Below are positions 23,500 to 29,486 of a stretch of 29,486 nucleotides of DNA, piece by piece. This DNA comes from Rickettsiales bacterium (GTDB lineage Bacteria; Pseudomonadota; Alphaproteobacteria; Rickettsiales; UBA3002). The stretch's first letter is position 1. Each line of letters begins with the position of its first letter. The notes beneath the pieces are model-generated. The model worked only from the letters and a program-made list of their open reading frames with translations. It had not been told where the DNA came from and searched no databases. Both the position numbers and the translations under genes were made by a program. The DNA lies in contig JAJTIB010000001.1 in the NCBI GenBank assembly GCA_021300075.1, positions 1-29,486 of the forward strand. The letters run 5' to 3'.

Positions 23500-24888
23500 T
23501 TAGTTTTGCCACCCCTTGCCATAGCGCTTTTCGAGGAAGGCAAATAGTGCACGAAGGCCAAGCACCTCGCCGCCTTGCGGCCTACCGGGCTGGCTATCGG
23601 CATTCCAGGCATAGGTGTCGAGGTGAATCCAGGGCGTGGCATCGCTCACAAAACGTTTCAGGAACAGCGCCGCCGTAATCGATCCGGCAAAGCCGAAATT
23701 CGGCGTATTAGTGACGTCAGCCACGGCGCTGTTCAGATACTTATCATAGCCCATCCATAGCGGCATATGCCACAGCGGATCATGGATGGCGAGGGCCGTT
23801 TTCATCAGCGACACCGCCAGCACGTCGTCATTCGCATAGAGTGCGGGTAATTCCGGCCCCAGGGCGGTGCGCGCCGCGCCGGTCAGGGTCGCGGCATCAA
23901 TGATGAGGTCAGGCGATTCGCGGTCGGCCTCGGCCAGTGCATCGGCCAGGATGACGCGGCCCTCGGCATCGGTTGAGCCGATCTCCATGGTCAGGCCTTT
24001 GCGTGTTTTGATCACGTCTTGAGGACGGAAAGCATTGGCGCTGACGCTGTTTTCCACCGCTGGTATCAGCAGGCGCAGACAGACTGGAAGTTTCGCTGCG
24101 GCGATAACATGGGTAAGCGCCAGCATCAAAGCCGCGCCGCCCATGTCTTTTTTCATCAGCTTCATGGAGTCATAAGTTTTTAAATCCAATCCGCCCGTAT
24201 CAAAACACACGCCTTTGCCCACCAGCGTCAATCGCTTATGTTTCGGGTTGCCCCAGCGCAGGTCAATCAGACGTGGTGCATTGTCCGAAGCGCGCCCGAC
24301 AGCGTGGATAGCCGGGTAGTTCGCTTTAAGTAAATCCTCGTCGACAATGATAGTGATTTTCGCGCCGATGGTTTTTGCCACTTTCACAGCGGCGGCGGCC
24401 AGGTGCGAGGGTTGCATGTCGTTGGTGGGGGTGTTGATTAAGTCCCTCGCCAGAAAAATAGCGGCGACTTGAGTTTCCAATGGCGCAAGCGGGACGGCTT
24501 TAGGCAGCGCCAGCGTCAGGCGTTTTTCGGGCAGAGATTTATAGCGTGTGAACTGATACTGGGCGAGCGCGAAGCCAAGCGCCGCCTCGCTCAGGTCAGC
24601 ATTTTTCCACTTTTCCTCGATTGAATAGACGCCCGCAGGTAAAAGTGCCGGCAGATGTGCGAGCGACCAGATGGGCTGCGCGCCGATACCAGCGAGCACC
24701 GCGTCAATGCCACCGTCCTCATTCAGCAGAATTAATGCGGTAGAGGGTTTGGCACTGAAGTCCTGCAAGTGCGCCCAGCGCCGCGCGGCGGGCGATGCTT
24801 TTTTTTGCCAGGCGAGAAAGCTGGTCACTGTTAGCGGAATGATAGGAATGGCGGACTTGGCGGGCAGGTGGCTGAAGAAATTCGGCAT
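23500..24888 (-). CDS. M17-family leucyl aminopeptidase
   Basis: A 462-aa cytosolic metallo-aminopeptidase that removes N-terminal residues from peptides. The catalytic domain shows ARDLINTPTNDMQPSHLA, the metal-site segment VGKGVCFDTGGLDLKTYDSM followed by KKDMGGAA, and GSTDAEGRVILADAL. In that last motif most relatives have NTDAEGR; the metal-binding Asp and Glu and the catalytic Arg are kept while the first Asn is Ser. The frame reaches an ATG at 24927, but the ATG at 24888 has a GAGGA site five bases ahead and gives a normal N-terminus (MPNFFSHLPAKSAIPI). The N-terminal 150 residues are less conserved, as usual. It is probably cotranscribed with the MarR-like gene downstream. It may be a PepA or PepB-type paralogue; the specificity is not readable. 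Confidence 0.93.
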   Translation of the reverse strand: MPNFFSHLPAKSAIPIIPLTVTSFLAWQKKASPAARRWAHLQDFSAKPSTALILLNEDGGIDAVLAGIGAQPIWSLAHLPALLPAGVYSIEEKWKNADLSEAALGFALAQYQFTRYKSLPEKRLTLALPKAVPLAPLETQVAAIFLARDLINTPTNDMQPSHLAAAAVKVAKTIGAKITIIVDEDLLKANYPAIHAVGRASDNAPRLIDLRWGNPKHKRLTLVGKGVCFDTGGLDLKTYDSMKLMKKDMGGAALMLALTHVIAAAKLPVCLRLLIPAVENSVSANAFRPQDVIKTRKGLTMEIGSTDAEGRVILADALAEADRESPDLIIDAATLTGAARTALGPELPALYANDDVLAVSLMKTALAIHDPLWHMPLWMGYDKYLNSAVADVTNTPNFGFAGSITAALFLKRFVSDATPWIHLDTYAWNADSQPGRPQGGEVLGLRALFAFLEKRYGKGWQN

Positions 24889-25034
24889 GGCGTCCTCGTT
24901 GCGGAGTGAAATGGAGCGGCGGATCATGGCTAGCGAATCTGCGGCAGATTGTCATGCTTTCCTTGTGTTTGTCGTATGATTCATAAAAAAGAGATGCGCT
25001 GCATGGATTTCCGCGCTATATGGCTCGGCACTTC

Positions 25035-25057
25035 GTGGACAGGTGGCCGAGTGGTTG
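25035..25057 (+). repeat. Direct duplicate of the tRNA-Ser 5' end (upstream copy)
   Basis: These 23 bases are identical to 25158-25180, which cover two bases of leader and the first 21 bases of tRNA-Ser(GGA), through the D-loop. The copies lie exactly 123 bases apart. The upstream copy has no matching anticodon arm, T-arm or 3' acceptor strand, so it cannot form a tRNA. It is either the remnant of a tandem tRNA duplication or a target-site-like repeat created when the intervening 100 bp arrived. Confidence 0.9.
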
Positions 25058-25157
25058 GCAAAACGCCAGCAGGCGTTTTGGACTGCGAAGCAGCCCGTCA
25101 GGGCGAGGGTCAGCAGGCCCGAGTCAACGCGCACGCCGAGTGCGCCGGGACTATGGA
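25058..25157 (+). repeat. 100-bp palindrome-rich segment between the tRNA-Ser copies
   Basis: Almost every part of this GC-rich segment can pair locally. CAAAACGCC/GGCGTTTTG form a perfect 9-bp stem with loop AGCA (25059-25080); CTGC/GCAG pair around GAA just after it; GCCC/GGGC pair around GTCA; and GCGCAC/GTGCGC form a perfect 6-bp stem around GCCGA (25129-25145). No protein frame of interest crosses it. It resembles an extragenic palindromic element or the leftover of a structured element inserted in the tRNA locus. Whether other copies exist in the genome cannot be seen from this window. Confidence 0.65.
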
Positions 25158-25159
25158 GT

Positions 25160-25249
25160 GGACAGGTGGCCGAGTGGTTGAAGGCGCACGCCTGGAAAGT
25201 GTGTATACGGGAAACCGTATCGCGGGTTCGAATCCCGCCCTGTCCGCCA
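25160..25249 (+). tRNA. tRNA-Ser (anticodon GGA)
   Basis: A 90-base class II tRNA with encoded CCA. Acceptor arms GGACAGG and CCTGTCC pair perfectly, followed by discriminator G and CCA. The D-arm is GCC...GGC with GTGGTTGAAG in the loop. The anticodon stem CACGC/GTGTG closes the loop CTGGAAA, giving anticodon GGA, which reads UCC and UCU. A long variable arm (TACGG GAAA CCGTA) and the T-arm GCGGG TTCGAAT CCCGC complete it. A TATGAT box at 24975-24980 with TTGTCA 20 bases upstream, and a CTATAT at 25016-25021, are possible promoter elements; both lie ahead of the duplicated 5' end rather than directly ahead of this gene, so the transcript probably carries the structured segment as leader. Confidence 0.97.
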
Positions 25250-25293
25250 TGTATTTTTGGAAATTGTTTTTCGGGCAGTTTTTGGCGATAAGT

Positions 25294-25308
25294 AAAACCT
25301 TAGGTTTT
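25294..25308 (+). terminator. Weak hairpin after tRNA-Ser, possible terminator
   Basis: AAAACC and GGTTTT pair around TTA, followed by CTTT. The stem is short and AT-rich with only a brief U-tract, so it is a weak candidate for ending the tRNA transcript 45 bases downstream. The rest of the 195-bp gap (25250-25444) up to the polysaccharide operon is AT-rich and must contain that operon's promoter, but no convincing boxes stand out. Confidence 0.25.
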
Positions 25309-25444
25309 CTTTGCTTCACGCGTTTATGTCCTGACGTGAGAATGCGAAAATTTGGATTGTTTATTCTAAAGTAGGTTTTTTCGCCATAATCCTTGATTTT
25401 TATACGCGAAACCCCTAGAAGACCGTGCATTTTTGTGAGGTAGC

Positions 25445-27028
25445 GTGGCGTCGTGTTCAGTAGCAGTCATTGGGTGCGGGTACTGGGGTAAAAATCTGGT
25501 GCGGAATTTCGCTGAGCTTGGCGCGCTTGTGGCTGTGGCAGATGCGAATCCAGCCGCGGCCGAAACCATGGCGGCGATTTATAAAGTTCCTGCAAGAACC
25601 GTTGCTGAAATTCTGGCCGACCCATCGATTGCTGGTGCAGTCATTGCCAGCTCTGCCGTGACCCATGCGGCGCTGGCGTCGGATGCTCTCAAGGCGGGCA
25701 AGCATGTGCTGGTGGAAAAGCCGCTGGCTCTGACGGTGGCTGAGGCAGAGGGCTTGAAACAACTGGCCGAAACTGAGGGCAGGGCGCTGATGGTTGGGCA
25801 TCTGATGCAATACCACCCTTATTATCAGGAATTAAAGCGCAGGGTGACAGCGGGCGAATTCGGCCGGCTGTACTCGATTACTTCGCAGCGATTGAATTTG
25901 GGCAAAATCCGCACGGAAGAAAATGTACTCTGGAGTTTCGCCCCGCATGATTTGTCAATGATTCTTGGGCTGGTGAACGAGGCGCCGAAGCATGTGCGTG
26001 CCAGCGGACAGGCGACCCTCACTGAGGGCGTGATGGACCGTGTCACCGCGCAGTTTGAGTTTCCCTCCGGCACTCAGGCCGAGGTGATGGTGAGCTGGCT
26101 GCATCCGACCAAGGAGCAGAAGCTGGTCGTAGTGGGTGAAAAAATGATGGCGGTGCTCGACGACACCCAGCCATGGGACAAGAAGCTGGCGCTTTTTCGC
26201 CACCGCATCGAATGGCAGGGGAAACTTCCCGTGCCGGTCAAGGCCGAAGCGGAATATGTGACATTGCCGCCGGGCGAGCCGCTCAGGCGCGAGTGCCAGC
26301 ATTTTCTAGATGCGTGCGCCGGAAACAAGGTAATCACCGATGCGGCCGAGGGTATCCGTGTGTTAGATGCGCTGAGAATGACCGAAGAAGCAATGGCAGG
26401 GAACGAGCTTATGACAATCGAAACTTCACAGACTCCTGGCGTGTTCGTGCATGAAACGGCGCTGGTGGATGCGGGTGCGACCATCGGCAAAGGGACAAAA
26501 ATCTGGCATTTCAGCCATATTCTTAAAGGCGTTGAAATTGGCGAAGACTGCGTTATCGGCCAGAATGTGATGATTGGGCCGGATGTAAAAGTTGGCGCGC
26601 GCTCGAAAATTCAAAATAACGTCAGCCTCTATAAGGGCGTGACGCTGGAAGAGGGCGTGTTCTGCGGGCCGTCCTGCGTTTTCACCAACGTCAATACACC
26701 GCGTGCGGAAATCGAACGCAAGGACGAATATCGGCCAACACGGGTGGGGCGCGCTGCAACGATTGGCGCGAATGCGACTATTGTCTGTGGCCATGATATT
26801 GGCGAATATGCCTTGATTGGTGCAGGCGCGGTGATTACCAAAAATGTCTCACCGCATGCGCTTATGGTGGGCAATCCTGCCAAACAAATAGGTTGGGTCA
26901 GCCACGCCGGCGAGCGTCTGGGGGCAGATTTCACTTGCCCGCGCGACGGGCGGGTTTATGAGGTTGTTAAAGGTCAATTAAGGGAGCGGCAGGATGACGG
27001 GCGCGCAAAAAAAACCAAAGTCGGCTGA
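25445..27028 (+). CDS. WbpB-WbpD fusion: UDP-sugar 3-dehydrogenase (Gfo/Idh/MocA) + N-acetyltransferase (LbH)
   Basis: A 527-aa bifunctional protein starting at GTG, with GAGG a few bases ahead. Residues 1-320 are a Gfo/Idh/MocA oxidoreductase: Rossmann motif VIGCGYWGKN (10-17) and VEKPLALT with Lys92. This matches WbpB, which oxidises C3 of UDP-GlcNAcA. From about residue 323 (MTIETSQTPGVFVHETALVD) a left-handed beta-helix acetyltransferase follows, with hexapeptide repeats (IGKGTKIWHFSHIL, IGEDCVIGQNVMIGPDVKVG, ATIGANATIVCGHDIGEYAL) and GAVITKNVSPHALMVGNPAK, matching WbpD, which acetylates the 3-amino group. In Pseudomonas these are separate enzymes of UDP-2,3-diacetamido-uronate synthesis; fusions of this kind occur elsewhere. 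The in-frame ATG at 26411 has AGGGA about nine bases upstream, so the acetyltransferase might also be made alone. The gene overlaps wbpA by 35 bases. Confidence 0.9.
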   Translation: MASCSVAVIGCGYWGKNLVRNFAELGALVAVADANPAAAETMAAIYKVPARTVAEILADPSIAGAVIASSAVTHAALASDALKAGKHVLVEKPLALTVAEAEGLKQLAETEGRALMVGHLMQYHPYYQELKRRVTAGEFGRLYSITSQRLNLGKIRTEENVLWSFAPHDLSMILGLVNEAPKHVRASGQATLTEGVMDRVTAQFEFPSGTQAEVMVSWLHPTKEQKLVVVGEKMMAVLDDTQPWDKKLALFRHRIEWQGKLPVPVKAEAEYVTLPPGEPLRRECQHFLDACAGNKVITDAAEGIRVLDALRMTEEAMAGNELMTIETSQTPGVFVHETALVDAGATIGKGTKIWHFSHILKGVEIGEDCVIGQNVMIGPDVKVGARSKIQNNVSLYKGVTLEEGVFCGPSCVFTNVNTPRAEIERKDEYRPTRVGRAATIGANATIVCGHDIGEYALIGAGAVITKNVSPHALMVGNPAKQIGWVSHAGERLGADFTCPRDGRVYEVVKGQLRERQDDGRAKKTKVG

Positions 27029-28376
27029 TTTAGTGGCGTTGAAACCGGCAGTGAGTGTAGCAGAGCTTGCCGCTCGCTTTGCTGAGTGCAGGGCGACGAT
27101 AGGCATTATCGGCATGGGCTATGTGGGTTTTCCACTCGCAATTGCCACCCACGCCAAGGGTTTTGACGTCGTGGCTTTTGATGTGGATGAAGAAAAAATC
27201 AAAAAACTCAATGCGGGTAAGTCCTACCTCAAAGGGATCCGCGATGAGGAAATCGACGCGATGGTCAAGGCTGGACGCTTCCACGCAAGCGCGGATGCGG
27301 CAGCACTCAAAGCGGCGGATGCTCTCATCATGTGCGTGCCTACACCACTCACCAAAAATCGTGAGCCGGATATGAGTTATGTCGAAGCGACGACCCAGAC
27401 CATCGCCTCCATCCTGCGCCCCGGTCAACTGGTGGTGCTCGAATCCACGACCTATCCGGGCACGACCAAAGAAGTCATGACGCCGATGCTTGAAGCCACG
27501 GGCCTTAAAGCAGGCGTGGATTTTTTTGTTGCTTATTCGCCCGAGCGCGAAGACCCGGGCAACGGTTTCTTCTCGACCCATTCGATTCCCAAGGTCGTGG
27601 GCGCAGATGATGCGGCCTCGCTTCAACTGGCAGAAACCATGTATGCACAGATTGTCACCAAAGCGGTTCCGGTAAGTTCAGCCGCCACAGCCGAGGCGGT
27701 GAAACTTACCGAAAATATTTTCCGCAGTGTCAATATTGCCCTCGTCAATGAACTGAAAATCGTGTTTGAAAAAATGGGCATTGATGTCTGGGAAGTCATA
27801 AATGCTGCCAAAACCAAGCCGTTCGGATTTATGCCGTTTTATCCTGGTCCCGGAGTGGGTGGGCATTGTATCCCGATTGATCCGTTTTACCTGACCTGGA
27901 AATCCCGCGAATATGGTATCCCCACGCGCTTTATAGAACTGGCCGGACAAATCAACGAGCGGATGCCGGGTTATGTCATCGACAAATTGCGCGAAGGGCT
28001 AGATACGCATTACCGCAAGGGGTTGAATGGTTCCCGTATTCTTGTTCTTGGCATCGCCTATAAAAAAGATGTGGATGATATGCGCGAGTCGCCCTCGGTA
28101 TTTATTTTTGAGCGGCTGCAGAAGGCAGGGGCGGTGGTAGAGTTTCACGATCCTTTCATTCCGGTGATTCCGGTAACGCGTGAACATGCGGCGCTTGCGG
28201 GTCTTAAATCCGTCCCCCTGACCAAGGCGCAGCTGAGCACTTACGACGCGGTGCTGATTGCGACGGAGCATAGCACGGTCGATTATAATTTTCTTGTCGC
28301 TAACAGCAAATTGGTGGTTGATACACGCAATGCCACTGCCTCCGTGAAAGATAAGACCCATGTCATCAAAGCCTGA
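26994..28376 (+). CDS. wbpA: UDP-N-acetylglucosamine 6-dehydrogenase (nucleotide-sugar dehydrogenase)
   Basis: A 460-aa NAD-dependent dehydrogenase that oxidises C6 of UDP-GlcNAc to UDP-GlcNAcA, the first step of the diacetamido-uronate pathway. After about 35 N-terminal residues the Rossmann domain starts IGIIGMGYVGFPLAIATHAK. Family blocks follow: MCVPTPLTKNREPDMSYVEA, LESTTYPGTTKEV, AYSPEREDPGN, LTENIFRSVNIALVNELKIV, and the catalytic GPGVGGHCIPIDPFYL with nucleophile Cys292. The C-terminal domain has LGIAYKKDVDDMRESPS. AAGGGAG lies about eight bases ahead of the ATG and the gene overlaps the preceding fusion by 35 bases and the next gene by 17, so the three are translated together. The WbpA/WbpO distinction (gluco versus galacto substrate) is taken from the neighbours. 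Confidence 0.93.
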   Translation: MTGAQKKPKSADLVALKPAVSVAELAARFAECRATIGIIGMGYVGFPLAIATHAKGFDVVAFDVDEEKIKKLNAGKSYLKGIRDEEIDAMVKAGRFHASADAAALKAADALIMCVPTPLTKNREPDMSYVEATTQTIASILRPGQLVVLESTTYPGTTKEVMTPMLEATGLKAGVDFFVAYSPEREDPGNGFFSTHSIPKVVGADDAASLQLAETMYAQIVTKAVPVSSAATAEAVKLTENIFRSVNIALVNELKIVFEKMGIDVWEVINAAKTKPFGFMPFYPGPGVGGHCIPIDPFYLTWKSREYGIPTRFIELAGQINERMPGYVIDKLREGLDTHYRKGLNGSRILVLGIAYKKDVDDMRESPSVFIFERLQKAGAVVEFHDPFIPVIPVTREHAALAGLKSVPLTKAQLSTYDAVLIATEHSTVDYNFLVANSKLVVDTRNATASVKDKTHVIKA

Positions 28377-29486
28377 ACTGGTTGCCGCCAGACCGAAAAT
28401 TGAGTTTGTGGATCTTGCCGCGCAGCAAGCGCGTATCCGCCTGAAAATCGAGGCCGCTATCGCGAAAGTGCTGGCGCATGGTCATTATATCATGGGGCCG
28501 GAAGTAGCCGAGCTGGAACGCCAGCTTTCTGCATTTTGTGGCGCGAAATATACGCTTTCCTGTTCTAACGGAACGGATGCGATGACTCTGGTTCTCATGG
28601 CAAAAAATGTGGGGCCGGGTGACGCGGTTCTCGTTCCGAGCTTTACCTTTGCTGCCACCGCAGAAGTGGTTGCGCTTCGCGGGGCGACGCCGATTTTTAT
28701 CGATATTCTGCCCGATACATTTAATCTCGATCCGGCGCAGATTGAAGCGGGTATTGCGGTTGCAAAAAAACAGAATTTGAAGCCGGTGGGGATTATCCCC
28801 GTCTATCTATTCGGCCTGCCGCCTGACTATGCGCGAATTCATCCACTCGCTGAAAAACATGGGCTTTGGGTGATGGGCGACGCGGCGCAGGGCTTTGGTA
28901 GCAGCGTGAACGGTAAGTTTGCCGGCAGCCTGACACAGGTAACAACCACCAGCTTTTTTCCGGCCAAGCCGCTTGGTTGTTATGGCGATGGTGGCGCAGT
29001 GATGACGGATGATGCGGAGCTTTTCAGCATCATGGAGTCGCTGCGTGTTCACGGTAAGGGGATGGAGAAATACGACAATGTGCGTATCGGCCTCAATGCC
29101 CGAATCGACACTTTGCAGGCTGCGATTCTGATGGAAAAACTAGCGATATTTTCGGATGAGTTGAAACAGCGCCAGCGCATTGCGGCTTATTACAGTGCAG
29201 GTCTTGAGGATGTGATTACCGTGCCCCGTGTCCCTGAAAATATGATCTCGGCATGGGCGCAATACACACTTTTGGCCGCAAGCGTTGATGCGCGCAGCAA
29301 AATTCAGGCGACCCTCAAAGAATCCGGAATTCCTACGATGATTTATTACCCCAAGCCGCTGCATCAGCAGACAGCCTATCGCCATTTCCCGACCGCAACT
29401 GGTGGCGCACTGACTGTTTCGGAAGATGCGGCGGCGCGGGTATTCAGCTTGCCGATGCACCCGTATCTTGATGAGGCGACGCTGGC
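28360..29486 (+). CDS. wbpE: DegT/DnrJ/EryC1-family sugar aminotransferase (WbpE-like), 3' end cut
   Basis: The frame opens at ATG 28360 and is still open at the window end after 375 codons; usual length is 360-390, so little is missing. It begins MSSKPELVAARPKIEFVDLA. PLP-enzyme blocks are present: GHYIMGPEVAELERQLSAFC, SCSNGTDAMTLVLMAKN, PSFTFAATAEVVALRGATP, GDAAQGFGS, and the internal aldimine lysine in SFFPAKPLGCYGDGGA (Lys203), then GLNARIDTLQAAIL. WbpE transfers an amino group from glutamate to C3 of the 3-keto-uronate made by WbpB; the WbpD part of the fusion then acetylates it. The start overlaps wbpA by 17 bases. Specificity among DegT enzymes is inferred from the operon. A WbpI-type 2-epimerase, if present, would lie beyond the window. 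Confidence 0.92.
   Translation, partial: MSSKPELVAARPKIEFVDLAAQQARIRLKIEAAIAKVLAHGHYIMGPEVAELERQLSAFCGAKYTLSCSNGTDAMTLVLMAKNVGPGDAVLVPSFTFAATAEVVALRGATPIFIDILPDTFNLDPAQIEAGIAVAKKQNLKPVGIIPVYLFGLPPDYARIHPLAEKHGLWVMGDAAQGFGSSVNGKFAGSLTQVTTTSFFPAKPLGCYGDGGAVMTDDAELFSIMESLRVHGKGMEKYDNVRIGLNARIDTLQAAILMEKLAIFSDELKQRQRIAAYYSAGLEDVITVPRVPENMISAWAQYTLLAASVDARSKIQATLKESGIPTMIYYPKPLHQQTAYRHFPTATGGALTVSEDAAARVFSLPMHPYLDEATL

Noticed and set aside
23950..24000. NTDAEGR motif of the M17 peptidase altered to STDAEGR, read as loss of activity
   Set aside because: The metal-binding Asp and Glu and the catalytic Arg are all kept, so the enzyme is probably active.
24949..25374. Open frames crossing the tRNA-Ser locus, one with a VAEWLKAHAWKV-type peptide
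   Set aside because: These are the familiar false translations of a tRNA-Ser gene and its duplicated 5' end; no ribosome site or family match.

Overview
The window is chromosomal DNA of a flagellated Gram-negative alphaproteobacterium. This rests on the flagellar order fliF-fliG-fliH(flbE)-fliN-flbD, which matches the Caulobacter fliF operon, on an LdtR-type MarR regulator, and on a D,D-carboxypeptidase carrying a C-terminal SPOR domain. Base composition looks moderately GC-rich by eye. I cannot name the genus. I see no phage, insertion sequence, CRISPR array or rRNA.

Layout. Positions 1-6125 hold housekeeping genes: the 3' end of hemB, a periplasmic D-Ala-D-Ala carboxypeptidase convergent with it, a UvrD/PcrA helicase, and glmS convergent with the helicase. 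Positions 6266-9270 hold a same-strand run: a membrane histidine kinase, an LdtR-like regulator with a TTG start, and a TAXI-type TRAP solute-binding protein. ispB (polyprenyl diphosphate synthase) converges on that run, followed by a lone lipoprotein-like alpha/beta hydrolase.

Positions 11394-22774, all on the minus strand, form one tightly packed flagellar operon: fliF, fliG, fliH, fliN, flbD, flhA, flhF, flhG and a FliK-like hook-length protein. It would build the MS ring and C ring, the export apparatus and its ATPase regulator, control flagellar placement and number (FlhF/FlhG), and activate later genes through sigma-54 (FlbD). A roughly 300-bp leader with two strong stem-loops precedes fliF. 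Upstream lie a small MarR-like regulator and an M17 aminopeptidase, also on the minus strand.

Positions 25035-25249 hold tRNA-Ser(GGA) preceded by a 23-bp duplicate of its 5' end. The two copies are separated by 100 bp of back-to-back hairpins.

Positions 25445-29486 hold a surface-polysaccharide operon for a UDP-2,3-diacetamido-uronic acid: a WbpB-WbpD fusion, WbpA and WbpE, with overlapping reading frames. WbpE runs off the end of the window.

Most genes belong to well-known families. The least ordinary signals are the structured duplication at tRNA-Ser, a hairpin abutting the glmS start codon that would mask its ribosome binding site, the fliF-leader and fliN-flbD stem-loops, the degenerate FlbD receiver, and the tandemly repeated FliK-like protein. 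I do not see a clearly undescribed multi-gene system.
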